From Oscillospiraceae bacterium (GTDB taxonomy: Bacteria; Bacillota; Clostridia; Oscillospirales; Oscillospiraceae), in the NCBI GenBank assembly GCA_020025515.1, contig JAHHRZ010000002.1:124001-188000 (forward strand): a DNA stretch of 64,000 nt, read 5' to 3'. Positions 23,861 through 31,847 of the stretch are shown here, piece by piece. The notes under the pieces were generated by a model that worked only from the letters and a program-made list of their open reading frames with translations, searched no databases and had not been told where the DNA came from. Position 1 is the stretch's first letter. Each line of letters starts with the position of its first letter. Position numbers and translations under genes: made by a program.

Positions 23861-24340
23861 TTATGGAGATTGTTTCTTATCTTCATTCATTTTGCGGAGT
23901 TTGGCATTCATTTTTTTTACAGAGGATTTCCACATCAAATACTTGATAATCCAAATAATAACGAAGTAAAAGACAAATGTTCCAAAGTAATACAGGAATC
24001 CAACCATGCTATGCTCCATCCAATTCATGACATATGCGATTGGCAGGTTGACCAAAGAAATAATCAAGAAATATGCGCCCGTCTGTGTTGCAAGGTTCCA
24101 CCTATCGATTTCCCAAACTACCAAACCAGCCGCAGTGCCTGCGCCGATCACGCCGTATAAAAAGGTTGCCAACATGAGCGCATTGATTTCATTCCCCATT
24201 GCAGCAACAAGGGCCGGTGTACAGGGAATGGAGTATGTGCCGTCTCCAAAGATATAAGAAACAATCAGAGATATCAAATACCCAGTGGATATTCCCATAT
24301 AAAATCCTTTCAACACACGTACGAATGTTTTCTTTTTCAT
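23861..24340 (-). CDS. DUF3021 family membrane protein
   Basis: This 159-residue protein has four membrane segments followed by a basic cytoplasmic tail (KSSVKKMNAKLRKMNEDKK). DUF3021 proteins are typically encoded right after a LytTR regulator and probably modulate it as a membrane partner; here the two genes are 10 bases apart. ATG 24340 is chosen because GAGG lies 8 bases upstream. It is the second gene of the pair and is convergent with the dlt-like operon. Confidence 0.85.
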   Translation of the reverse strand: MKKKTFVRVLKGFYMGISTGYLISLIVSYIFGDGTYSIPCTPALVAAMGNEINALMLATFLYGVIGAGTAAGLVVWEIDRWNLATQTGAYFLIISLVNLPIAYVMNWMEHSMVGFLYYFGTFVFYFVIIWIIKYLMWKSSVKKMNAKLRKMNEDKKQSP

Positions 24341-24350
24341 AATCATCACC

Positions 24351-24791
24351 TCATATCCCTAGTATTTTTTTGATTTTTGCAACATAACGCCTGGAAACAT
24401 AGGATGTCGTGCCGTTAATCAGCTTAATGGAGATGGTTCCCGCAAGGCTTAAGTCAAAGCTTTGGGCCTTTTTCAGATTGATGATCTCAGAATTGGAAAT
24501 TCGTACAAAGCTGTCTTTGCTCAGTCGTTCCTCCACTTCATAAAGCCGCAGTCTCAGACTATAATCTCCCCGGCTTGTCACCGCAACGACTTTTCCGGTA
24601 TTGGCATAAATGCGTATCAAATCATCGGGTGCCAGTATTTCCACCTTCTCGTCCTTAAATCCAGAGATCAAGGTGGGGGAATCTTCCGATAATTTTCTCA
24701 CAAGGGCACTGATTTCTTCTGTTATTTCCGCAGTAAAAATAACAATCTTTGGTTCCTGACAGAGTGCATCTATTTTTATTTCATATTTCAC
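24351..24791 (-). CDS. LytTR domain DNA-binding regulator
   Basis: This 146-residue protein has a short N-terminal region and a C-terminal LytTR beta-sheet domain (DLIRIYANTGKVVAVTSRGDYSLRLRLYEVEERL, SFVRISNSEIINLKKAQSF, then YVSRRYVAKIKKIL). The start is GTG 24791, with GGAGG 7 bases upstream; a longer open frame to 24920 crosses its own promoter and is rejected. It pairs with DUF3021 downstream. Two direct repeats upstream of its promoter look like its own binding sites. Confidence 0.9.
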   Translation of the reverse strand: MKYEIKIDALCQEPKIVIFTAEITEEISALVRKLSEDSPTLISGFKDEKVEILAPDDLIRIYANTGKVVAVTSRGDYSLRLRLYEVEERLSKDSFVRISNSEIINLKKAQSFDLSLAGTISIKLINGTTSYVSRRYVAKIKKILGI

Positions 24792-24813
24792 TGTATCGCC
24801 TCCTTGTGTGCCT

Positions 24814-24842
24814 ATTATAAGGACGGTACTGCCAAACCGCAA
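24814..24842 (-). promoter_or_regulatory. Promoter of the LytTR-DUF3021 operon
   Basis: Minus strand TTGCGG (24837-24842), 17 bp, TATAAT (24814-24819). Confidence 0.75.
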
Positions 24843-24852
24843 CTGATTTTCG

Positions 24853-24882
24853 ATAACTGGTCTGTTTTCAGATATAACTGGT
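24853..24882 (-). promoter_or_regulatory. Direct repeats, putative LytTR operator
   Basis: ACCAGTTAT occurs twice on the minus strand (24874-24882 and 24853-24861) with a 21-bp period, centred upstream of the -35. LytTR proteins typically bind two such 9-bp repeats separated by 12 bp and activate. Confidence 0.6.
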
Positions 24883-24917
24883 TTCATGGGAATCTTACTC
24901 CGCTGTTTTCCCTTTCC

Positions 24918-25182
24918 CACACCCCCTGTGGAAACTTTTTCTTTTATCTAACGGTTTTAAAATTGGCCAAGGAGGCAGAAAACCCCCGTGCATGATTACT
25001 GCGGCATCCGGCTACACAATATTGCCTCCTCTGCCGCATCAAATGAAAAAGTTTTCCACAACCCTATGAACAACTTTGTGGACAGATTTTATTTTTCCAC
25101 AGGAGACTTCTTCCACAGCCCCTGTGGACTCCGTTTTATCCCTGAAATCTCCAGGACCATCACCCCCGCTTTTTTCCACAGG
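24918..25182. repeat. Intergenic cluster of DnaA-box-like sequences
   Basis: This gene-free stretch between the LytTR promoter and the serS terminator contains TGTGGAAAC (24927), TTTTCCACA at 25052, 25093 and 25172, TGTGGACAG (25077), TGTGGACTC (25123) and a TCCACAG/CTGTGGA palindrome (25112-25128). Most differ from the DnaA box TTATCCACA by one base. No coding sequence or promoter-like unit is visible inside it. Confidence 0.5.
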
Positions 25183-25220
25183 AAAAAGAAAGGGTGCAGT
25201 CCCTGGCAGGGGACTGCACC
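25183..25220 (-). terminator. Terminator of serS
   Basis: Stem GGTGCAGTCCC/GGGACTGCACC (25193-25203 with 25210-25220), followed on the minus strand by a T-rich tract. Confidence 0.85.
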
Positions 25221-25286
25221 ACAATGATACATAATATTTTGTTTTTTCCTGAAAATCAGAGATGCAAGAGTGTGTTCCCGAAAAAA

Positions 25287-26576
25287 TTATTTCTTTTCCA
25301 GAATTTCCAGACCGCCCAGATACTTTCTCAGCACCTCAGGAATCACCACGGAACCGTCTGCTCTCTGGTTCTGCTCCACCATAGCAGGGAAAATTCTGGA
25401 GGTAGCCAGACCGGAGCCATTCAGAGTGTGGACAAATTCAGGCTTGCCGGTAGATTCACGACGGAACCGGATATTACCACGGCGGGCCTGATAATCCCGG
25501 GCATTGGACACGGAGGATACTTCCTTATAGCCGTTCATGGAAGGAATTTGAATCTCAATGTCATAGGTGCGAGCCATGGATGCGGAGCAGTCGCCGGCTG
25601 CCAGCTTTACGGTACGGAAGTGGAAGCCCAAACCCTTGACCAAATTTTCGGCCTTCGCAACCAGCTCGTCAAAGGCTGCGTCGGAATCTTCCGGTTTGGT
25701 GAACTGGAACATTTCTACCTTGTTGAACTGATGGCCTCTTACCATGCCGCGCTCGTCAGCACGGTGAGAGCCAGCCTCCCGGCGGAAGCAGGGGGTATAA
25801 GCAAAAAACTTGCCGGGCAAAGCGGACTCGGGCAGGATCTCGTCCCGGTAGATGGAAGCCAGAGCTGCTTCTGCGGTGGGCAGCATATAATGGATACGGT
25901 CGTCTGTGGGATTTGCAATCTTGTATACTTCGTCCGCAAACTTGGGGAACTGGCCCGCAGTCTCACCGCACTGGTACTCCAGCATATGAGGGGGGAGGAC
26001 AAACTGATAGCCGTCCGCAATATGGGTATCAATAAAATAGTTCAGCAATGCCCATTCCAGACGAGCGCCCATTCCCTTGTAAAGCCAAAATCCGGAGCCG
26101 GCCAGCTTGGTGCCGCGTTCGTAGTCGATAAGCCCCAGATCCATACACAGATCCACATGATGTTTCGGGGTAAAATCAAATTTGTGGGGCTCGCCATAAT
26201 AGCGCAGCGGCTCATTGTTTTCCTTGCCGCCGGGAGTCAGATCTTCATCCGGCAGGTTGGGCAGGCTCATCATGCAGGTACGGTATTCAGCTTCCACTGC
26301 ATCCAGCTTGACAGCAGCCTCAGAAATGGCGGACTTCAGTTCACCCATTTCCTTAAAAATCGGAGCGACATCTTCGCCGGCTTTTTTCCTCATGGGAATT
26401 TCCTTGGAAATCCGATTCTGCTCCGCTTTTTTGGTCTCAGTTTCCAGAATCAGAGCACGGCGCTGGGCATCCAGTTCCAGAATACGGTCCACTGTGGCAT
26501 CGCAGTCCACTTCCTTCGCCCGCAGGCCTGCCTTCACAGCCTCGGGATTGTCTTTAATGCGTTTAATATCTAACAT
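25287..26576 (-). CDS. serS: Seryl-tRNA synthetase
   Basis: This 429-residue class II synthetase charges tRNA-Ser. It has a long N-terminal antiparallel coiled coil (about 30-105) and then the catalytic core: GSGFWLYKGMGARLEWAL, TAEAALASIYRDE, FRREAGSHRADERGMVRGHQFNKVEMF (motif 2) and GSGLATSRIFPAMVEQNQRADGSV (motif 3). ATG 26576 after GAGGTG is chosen over the longer frame. It is the last gene of a parA-parB-coiled coil-serS run, 25 bases from its neighbour, and ends at a strong terminator. Confidence 0.97.
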   Translation of the reverse strand: MLDIKRIKDNPEAVKAGLRAKEVDCDATVDRILELDAQRRALILETETKKAEQNRISKEIPMRKKAGEDVAPIFKEMGELKSAISEAAVKLDAVEAEYRTCMMSLPNLPDEDLTPGGKENNEPLRYYGEPHKFDFTPKHHVDLCMDLGLIDYERGTKLAGSGFWLYKGMGARLEWALLNYFIDTHIADGYQFVLPPHMLEYQCGETAGQFPKFADEVYKIANPTDDRIHYMLPTAEAALASIYRDEILPESALPGKFFAYTPCFRREAGSHRADERGMVRGHQFNKVEMFQFTKPEDSDAAFDELVAKAENLVKGLGFHFRTVKLAAGDCSASMARTYDIEIQIPSMNGYKEVSSVSNARDYQARRGNIRFRRESTGKPEFVHTLNGSGLATSRIFPAMVEQNQRADGSVVIPEVLRKYLGGLEILEKK

Positions 26577-26601
26577 ATTTTTCACCTCAGGGCAGTAATA
26601 T

Positions 26602-27249
26602 TTATTGTTCTTTTGGCATTGCTGCCAGGAGCTCCTCATACAACGCCTTTCCGTTGGCGCTGAGAGCATCCTTTTGTGCTGCCAGCTTCTCCATGGCCGC
26701 ACGAAATTCTGCTGTTTTTTCTTCTTCCAGCGCTCTCTGTGCCCGCAGCAGCAGCTCATAGGCCTCCGGCGTTTGCGTGGGATTTTTCCCGGCATTTTTA
26801 ATCTCTTCTTTTAGCTCGGAAATCTCCTGGTCTTTGTCTGAAAGTCTCGTCTGCATATCGGCAATTTCCTCTTCCAGATCTTCGTTTTCATTCTGAACCA
26901 TTTCCAGCTCAGCCTGAACTTCCTGGAGTTTTTCCGCTAAATCCCGATTATCATCCTGCAGCTGTTCCGCTCTGGACAGGGCATTGGATGTGTTCTTGTG
27001 GGCCTGTGAGATGTCTCTCTGCTGCATCACAAAGGACAACAGCACCAGTATAAACGCCACACCAAAGAGCAGTGTCAGGTAGGTAATCAGAGCACGCTCA
27101 CGCACCGCCGTTTTCTTTTTTGCACAAACTTCTCTATTTTGTTCCTGAGGCTTTGGTTCCTCCTGTTTCTCAGGCTCTTCAATCATTTGGGTAACCTTCT
27201 TCAAAAGTCCATGGGAGAGTTCCTTGTTTTCCTTTTCCTCACTACTCAT
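26602..27249 (-). CDS. Membrane-anchored coiled-coil protein next to parB, unknown function
   Basis: This 215-residue protein has a charged cytoplasmic N-terminus (about 1-50), one membrane helix (about 53-74, LITYLTLLFGVAFILVLLSF), a coiled coil (about 85-150, rich in E/D/K/Q heptads) and a helical C-terminal domain. I do not recognise a named family. Its ATG overlaps the parB stop (ATGA, 27246-27249), so it is translationally coupled to parB. The context suggests a link to chromosome segregation or division; this is inference. Confidence 0.7.
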   Translation of the reverse strand: MSSEEKENKELSHGLLKKVTQMIEEPEKQEEPKPQEQNREVCAKKKTAVRERALITYLTLLFGVAFILVLLSFVMQQRDISQAHKNTSNALSRAEQLQDDNRDLAEKLQEVQAELEMVQNENEDLEEEIADMQTRLSDKDQEISELKEEIKNAGKNPTQTPEAYELLLRAQRALEEEKTAEFRAAMEKLAAQKDALSANGKALYEELLAAMPKEQ

Positions 27250-28127
27250 CCTTCTCTGCGCACCTCCTTTGGCAGGGTCTGTAATGCTTCATACAGTCGC
27301 TGGAGATCCTCAGGGCCATAGAACTCCAGCTCAAAGCGGCCTTTCCGCTTTCCGCTGACGATCTTAACGCCCCGCCCCAACCTTCTGGACAGTGTCTTTT
27401 CGCACTCTGCCACATAATCAACCTTCAGCACCTGAGGCTCCGGCTTTGGTTCCGCATCCCGGCTCAGGTTTCGGCAGAGCATCTCGGCCTGTCGCACCGA
27501 TAAGTCCAGCGCTGTGATTTTTTGTGCCGCCTCCCGGCGTTTTCTGGGATCCTTCACCGTAAGCACTGCACGGGCGTGGCCGGGGGAGAGCTTACCGCTG
27601 CGAACCAGTTCCAGCAGTTCATCCTCCAAGCCCAGAAGACGAAGCGCATTTGCTACCGCAGGGCGGGATTTTCCCACCCGTTTCGCTGCTTCCTCCTGGG
27701 TAAGACCATAGTCTGAGAGGAGGCTTTGATAGCCGAAGGCTTCTTCAACGGGATTCAGATCCTGACGTTGCAGATTTTCGATCAAGGCCAACTCCATGGC
27801 CTTGCGGTCATCTGCCTCAATCACAAGAACGGGAACCTCCTGCAGACCCGCCATTCGGGCGGCACGCCACCGCCGCTCACCGGCGATGATCTGATAATAG
27901 CCGTTGGGAAGCTCCCGCACGGTCAGGGGCTGCAAAATCCCATGGGTTCCAATGGATTCTGCAAGCGCCTGGAGTTCCTCTTCGTTAAAATCCCGACGGG
28001 GTTGATCCGGATTTGGCTCCACCTTCTGTAATGGGAGATTCTTTAGCCCAGTTTCCTCCTCCGGCTCCTGGTTATAATCACTGAGCAAAGCCCCTAAGCC
28101 TCTGCCCAAACCCTTTTGTACAGCCAT
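27246..28127 (-). CDS. parB: Chromosome partitioning protein ParB/Spo0J
   Basis: This 293-residue CTP-dependent clamp binds parS and spreads along DNA. It has a short N-terminus (GLGRGLGALLSD), the ParB/Srx CTPase core with PNPDQPRRDF and AGERRWRAARMAG (GERRWRA catalytic motif), and a helix-turn-helix (LTQEEAAKRVGKSRPAVANALRLL). ATG 28127 with AGGAAAGG upstream is preferred to the longer frame, which overlaps parA. It starts 4 bases after parA; perfect parS sites are at 28973 and 29248. Confidence 0.97.
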   Translation of the reverse strand: MAVQKGLGRGLGALLSDYNQEPEEETGLKNLPLQKVEPNPDQPRRDFNEEELQALAESIGTHGILQPLTVRELPNGYYQIIAGERRWRAARMAGLQEVPVLVIEADDRKAMELALIENLQRQDLNPVEEAFGYQSLLSDYGLTQEEAAKRVGKSRPAVANALRLLGLEDELLELVRSGKLSPGHARAVLTVKDPRKRREAAQKITALDLSVRQAEMLCRNLSRDAEPKPEPQVLKVDYVAECEKTLSRRLGRGVKIVSGKRKGRFELEFYGPEDLQRLYEALQTLPKEVRREG

Positions 28128-28131
28128 GGAA

Positions 28132-28887
28132 TCATCCTTTCCTGATAATTTCTTCCGCCAACTGGGTATATGCCTGAGCACCTCGGCTGGACCGGTCGTA
28201 TGCCGTGACCGGAATGCCATGACTGGGTGCCTCTGCCAGGCGAACATTGCGGGGAATCATGGTGTGAAACACTTTCCCCGGAAAGTGGCGGCGTACCTCT
28301 TGGGCGACCTGTGCTGAGAAGTTGGTTCTCCCATCATACATGGTAAGTACCACACCAAAGATGTCCAGTTTGGGGCTGATTCTCTTTTTGATGGCTCTCA
28401 TGGTGGCCATCAGGTCGCTGAGTCCTTCCAATGCATAATATTCGCACTGTACAGGAATCAATACGCCGTCCGCAGCACAAAGTCCGTTTAGTGTCAAAAG
28501 CTCCAGTGAGGGGGGACAGTCAATTAAAATGTAATCGTACCGATCCCGAAGAGTTTCCAATACATTCTTTAACTGATGTTCCCGGTCCTGCGCTCCGATG
28601 AGTTCCACTCCCGCACCAGCCAGTGCACTGCCTGAGGGGAGCACTCCTCCAAATTTCGTTTCCACAATGCAGGAAGCAGGGTCTACCTGGTTGATAAGAA
28701 CATCATAAATCGTTTTTCCTGTGCGATGCTTGTCCACACCCAATCCGGATGTTGCATTGGCCTGTGGGTCAAAGTCACACAGAAGCACACGCTTTCCCTG
28801 TTCTGTCAGGGCTGCGGTGAGGTTTACAGCTGTGGTCGTCTTACCTACACCGCCTTTTTGGTTTACCACTGAAATAATGCGGCCCAT
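28132..28887 (-). CDS. parA: Chromosome partitioning ATPase ParA/Soj
   Basis: This 251-residue deviant-Walker ATPase works with ParB in segregation and in control of replication initiation. Deviant Walker A NQKGGVGKTTTAVNL, Walker A' FDPQANATSGLG and Walker B YILIDCPPSLELLTLN are all present. ATG 28887 follows GGAGG. It is the first gene of parA-parB-coiled coil-serS, under a promoter that abuts a parS site. Confidence 0.97.
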   Translation of the reverse strand: MGRIISVVNQKGGVGKTTTAVNLTAALTEQGKRVLLCDFDPQANATSGLGVDKHRTGKTIYDVLINQVDPASCIVETKFGGVLPSGSALAGAGVELIGAQDREHQLKNVLETLRDRYDYILIDCPPSLELLTLNGLCAADGVLIPVQCEYYALEGLSDLMATMRAIKKRISPKLDIFGVVLTMYDGRTNFSAQVAQEVRRHFPGKVFHTMIPRNVRLAEAPSHGIPVTAYDRSSRGAQAYTQLAEEIIRKG

Positions 28888-28931
28888 ATTGACCTCCTTC
28901 CGGGGATTCTATTTCTTAGATTGCGTCCTAT

Positions 28932-28959
28932 ATTATAACACAGTCCGTGGGAATTGCAA
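28932..28959 (-). promoter_or_regulatory. Promoter of parAB
   Basis: Minus strand TTGCAA (28954-28959), 16 bp, TATAAT (28932-28937). parS at 28973-28988 lies 14 bp upstream of the -35. Confidence 0.7.
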
Positions 28960-28972
28960 TGGTGAAATCTGC

Positions 28973-28988
28973 TGTTTCACGTGAAACA
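28973..28988. promoter_or_regulatory. parS site 1
   Basis: TGTTTCACGTGAAACA, an exact match to the B. subtilis-type 16-bp parS palindrome, directly upstream of the parAB promoter. Confidence 0.95.
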
Positions 28989-28995
28989 CCTGGTG

Positions 28996-29346
28996 TCAAT
29001 TTCGGTTGTCGTCCTGCACAATCACTTCAGCCACATAATTCTGACCGATTGCGGGCTTTTGACTGGGCTTTGTTTTCCATAGGAATAGCAAAAGAATCAG
29101 GCAGATACAGATCATCGCCATAATTACACAGGTTGTTTTTAGGCGTTTGCAGTGGCGTTGAGACTTTATCAGCAGTTCCTCTGTCTTTGGTGCACGCTTT
29201 CTGTCCGACATGAGAGTGTACTCCGGATGAGGCTGCAAAATCAATGGTGTTTCACGTGAAACAGGATTTTGTTTCATCTTTTCTAAACATGTTTCGCAAA
29301 ACACATGTGGGGATTCGATTTCTGTGCCACATTTTAAGCAATGCAT
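28996..29346 (-). CDS. Zinc-ribbon membrane protein of unknown function, contains a parS site
   Basis: This 116-residue protein has an N-terminal zinc ribbon (CLKCGTEIESPHVFCETC, two CxxC pairs), a linker, one membrane helix (about 72-90) and a short external tail. ATG 29346 lies 8 bases after GGAGG. Its coding sequence contains the second parS site (29248-29263), read as part of PVSRETP. Zinc-ribbon single-pass proteins are often unannotated; no function can be given. Confidence 0.7.
   Translation of the reverse strand: MHCLKCGTEIESPHVFCETCLEKMKQNPVSRETPLILQPHPEYTLMSDRKRAPKTEELLIKSQRHCKRLKTTCVIMAMICICLILLLFLWKTKPSQKPAIGQNYVAEVIVQDDNRN
29248..29263. promoter_or_regulatory. parS site 2, inside a coding sequence
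   Basis: A second exact TGTTTCACGTGAAACA, 275 bp from site 1, embedded in the zinc-ribbon protein gene. Confidence 0.95.
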
Positions 29347-29486
29347 ATCAGCCACCTCCAATCCTTAGTATTGTACTACAAAATCCCCACGCCGTAAACC
29401 GAAAAATCAAATTTTATTGCACCAAACGCATAAAACTTTGCAGGATCTGCCCGCAAAAGGGACTGGAAAAGGCAAGTGGGCTGTAG

Positions 29487-29492
29487 TATAAT
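29487..29492 (+). promoter_or_regulatory. Possible -10 for the 29522-asd transcript
   Basis: TATAAT at 29487-29492 with TG three bases before it (TGTAGTATAAT); no good -35 is visible. It lies 29 bases before the ATG at 29522. Confidence 0.4.
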
Positions 29493-29521
29493 AGATTTAC
29501 TAATGCAAAGGAGGCTCTCAT

Positions 29522-29827
29522 ATGATTGGGACAGAAGAAAAGTTTGCCGCCGCATGGAAATCGCAATGGGACAAAATGGAGACCTTAGGGGTTCCTGCCA
29601 CACGAATGCGCCAGCAGGCAGACACTTTCGGTGCTGTTGCTCTGGCTCGGCGTATTTTGTCCGGGCGAAAATGCAGCGACGGTTTCGACTCCCTGCAAAA
29701 GAAAAATCGTCTGGATTTGACCCTGGAGGCTCTGTGTCTGCAAAGTGTCTACGGAGAATTGTTTACCGACGACCAGGTCAATGAAGCTTTGAACCGATTG
29801 ATGGAGGCGGGTTATTCCTTCCGATAA
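29522..29827 (+). CDS. Small helical protein of unknown function upstream of asd
   Basis: This 101-residue soluble, mostly helical protein starts MIGTEEKFAAAWKSQWDKM and has no cysteine motif or membrane segment. I do not recognise the family. A good ribosome-binding site (AAAGGAGG) precedes the ATG, and it ends 25 bases before asd on the same strand, so the two are probably one transcript. The ParABS genes diverge on the other side. Confidence 0.65.
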   Translation: MIGTEEKFAAAWKSQWDKMETLGVPATRMRQQADTFGAVALARRILSGRKCSDGFDSLQKKNRLDLTLEALCLQSVYGELFTDDQVNEALNRLMEAGYSFR

Positions 29828-29852
29828 ACAACCTGAATGGAGGTATCATACT

Positions 29853-30857
29853 ATGAAAACCTATACTGTTGCGATTTTGGGCGCCACCGGTGCCGTAGGC
29901 CAGGAAATGAGAAAACTTCTGGAAGAGCGAAATTTCCCAGTAGGGACGCTGAAACTCCTTGCCAGTGCACGAAGCGCTGGAAAAGAAGTGATGTTCCGTG
30001 GAACTCCCGTTGTCATCGAAGAAGCAAGAGAAGAAGCCTTTCAGGGCGTTGACATTGTGTTGGGTGCAGCTGAAAATGAAATTGCCATGCAGTTTGCCCC
30101 CGCAATCAAGGCTGCCGGTGCTGTGTTTGTAGACAATTCCAGCGCATTCCGGCTGGATCCTGATGTTCCCCTGGTTGTCCCGGAGGTCAATGGTGAGGAT
30201 GTTCAAAAGCATAAGGGCATCATTGCAAATCCCAACTGTTCTACCATTATTACTCTGACCGCTGTAGCTGCCCTGAATCGTATCTCTCCCATTCAGACCA
30301 TGGTCGCCAGCACCTATCAGGCAGTTTCCGGTGCAGGTGTTGCGGGTATTTCTGAACTGCACCAGCAGGTTTCTGATCTGGAAGCGGGCAAGGAAGCACA
30401 AATAAAGACCTTTGCGCACCAGATTGCATTTAATCTGATTCCTCAGATCGGCGGCGAACAATTTGAGGGATATACCAGTGAGGAAATGAAGCTGCAAAAC
30501 GAAGGTCGTAAAATCCTGCACCTGCCTGAAATGCAGGTAAGCTGTACCTGTGTCCGGGTGCCCGTGGTTCGCAGTCATTCCATCTCCGCCACCATGACAT
30601 TCCAAACTCCCGTTACGGTGGAGCAGGCCAAAGCCGCCATTGCGGCTGCCCCCGGCTGCAAGCTGGTAGACGACCTGAAGCAGAATCAGTACCCCATGCC
30701 TTTGGACACCTCCGATCAGGATCTGGTCTGGGTCGGACGGATTCGCCCCGATCTCACCAATCCCGGCGGAATCACTCTGTGGTGCTGCGGCGACCAGGTG
30801 AGAAAAGGTGCTGCAACCAATGCCGTACAGATTGCAGAGCTGTTGATTCAGAACTAA
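29853..30857 (+). CDS. asd: Aspartate-semialdehyde dehydrogenase
   Basis: This 334-residue enzyme reduces aspartyl phosphate to aspartate semialdehyde, the branch point to lysine/diaminopimelate, threonine and methionine. NADP-binding start VAILGATGAVGQEM, active-site Cys in IANPNCSTIITL, and VRVPVVRSHS as in the family. GGAGG precedes ATG 29853. The aspartokinase for the preceding step is at 44670, not adjacent. Confidence 0.97.
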   Translation: MKTYTVAILGATGAVGQEMRKLLEERNFPVGTLKLLASARSAGKEVMFRGTPVVIEEAREEAFQGVDIVLGAAENEIAMQFAPAIKAAGAVFVDNSSAFRLDPDVPLVVPEVNGEDVQKHKGIIANPNCSTIITLTAVAALNRISPIQTMVASTYQAVSGAGVAGISELHQQVSDLEAGKEAQIKTFAHQIAFNLIPQIGGEQFEGYTSEEMKLQNEGRKILHLPEMQVSCTCVRVPVVRSHSISATMTFQTPVTVEQAKAAIAAAPGCKLVDDLKQNQYPMPLDTSDQDLVWVGRIRPDLTNPGGITLWCCGDQVRKGAATNAVQIAELLIQN

Positions 30858-30866
30858 GAACGTGTG

Positions 30867-30969
30867 CACACCCCCTGTGGATAAAAAAGAGGCTGTCTCC
30901 CAATTTGGCGAGGCAGCCTCTTTCTTCCTATGAAAATCCCAGAACCGCATTATTCACACCCCCTGTGGA
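30867..30969. repeat. Two copies of a 15-bp motif carrying perfect DnaA boxes
   Basis: CACACCCCCTGTGGA occurs at 30867-30881 and 30955-30969 (and once more at 24918-24932). The two copies here continue into TGTGGATAA (30876-30884 and 30964-30972), an exact DnaA box, 88 bp apart. Confidence 0.6.
30886..30926 (+). terminator. Terminator of asd
   Basis: Stem AGAGGCTG/GCAGCCTCT with a closing TTTCTTCC; it directly follows a TGTGGATAA repeat. Confidence 0.75.
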
Positions 30970-30971
30970 TA

Positions 30972-31007
30972 AAAAATTACCTCTGCTCAGACGCAGAGGT
31001 AATTTTT
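30972..31007. terminator. Bidirectional terminator between asd and rnfB
   Basis: Stem AATTACCTCTGC/GCAGAGGTAATT with T tracts on both strands. It ends the rnf operon on the minus strand. Confidence 0.85.
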
Positions 31008-31013
31008 CTATGG

Positions 31014-31835
31014 TTACAGATCTCTTGACACACCGTCATCTGCCTTTGTCAGGTTGGAGTTGGAAATCAACTTTCTGGGGCAGACATCCACACATTGACC
31101 GCAGTTGTCACACAAACTGTAGTCAATGACAGCTAAATTTCGTTCCACCTTAATGGCCCCCCTGGGGCAGGTTTTCTCGCACTTGCTGCATCCAATACAT
31201 CCAATATCACAGCCGCGAAGTGTCACGGACCCCCGTGCATTGGAAGAGCACGCCACGGTGATATTGACGCCATAGTGGACAGGCACAATAATGTTTCTTG
31301 GGCAGGCAGCCGCACAGCTCATACAGCCTGTGCACTTGTCCGGATCCACTTTGGCGATTCCATCCACCAGATGAATGGCATCAAATTTACAGGCTGCTAC
31401 GCAGTTCCCAAAGCCAAGACAGCCAAACTTACAGATCAGCGGGCCACGGCCTGCCACTTTCGTGGCAGCTACACAATCATGAATTCCTTCATATACGCCC
31501 TTATCCCGGGCAGTGGTGCCGGCGCAGCGGACAAAGGCCACCTGACGAGCTACTTTTTCCGCTTTGGTTCCCATGATCTTTGCCATCTTCTGCGCACATT
31601 CTTCACCGCCGGCAATGCACAGGCCCACAGGAGCCTTTCCATCCAGCACCGCCTGCGCATAAGCTCCGCATCCGGAAAAGCCACAGCCGCCGCAATTCGC
31701 TCCGGAAAGACACTCCTGCAAAGGTTCCAGTCTGGGATCCGTCTCCACATAAAAAACCTTACTGGCTATCGCCAGCACCAGACCAAAAATCAGTGCCAGA
31801 CCGCCTAACACCCCTACCGCAATTAAAATATCCAC
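31014..31835 (-). CDS. rnfB: Rnf complex ferredoxin subunit RnfB
   Basis: This 273-residue iron-sulfur protein is the electron entry point of the Rnf complex, which oxidises ferredoxin, reduces NAD and pumps sodium or protons. It has an N-terminal membrane anchor (about 5-25), the Fe-S domain CLSGANCGGCGFSGC, and several CxxCxxCxxxC ferredoxin motifs (CTGCMSCAAACP, CIGCSKCEKTCP, CDNCGQCVDVCP). Last gene of rnfCDGEAB, 12 bases after rnfA. Confidence 0.96.
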   Translation of the reverse strand: MDILIAVGVLGGLALIFGLVLAIASKVFYVETDPRLEPLQECLSGANCGGCGFSGCGAYAQAVLDGKAPVGLCIAGGEECAQKMAKIMGTKAEKVARQVAFVRCAGTTARDKGVYEGIHDCVAATKVAGRGPLICKFGCLGFGNCVAACKFDAIHLVDGIAKVDPDKCTGCMSCAAACPRNIIVPVHYGVNITVACSSNARGSVTLRGCDIGCIGCSKCEKTCPRGAIKVERNLAVIDYSLCDNCGQCVDVCPRKLISNSNLTKADDGVSRDL

Positions 31836-31847
31836 GGCAACTCCTCC

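Noticed and set aside
24904..25190. Replication origin oriC at the DnaA-like cluster
   Set aside because: dnaA and dnaN are absent, the boxes are mostly one base off consensus, and no AT-rich unwinding element was clear. Kept only as a cluster worth checking.
29778..30950. 390-codon open frame on the minus strand
   Set aside because: Antisense to asd; no domain.
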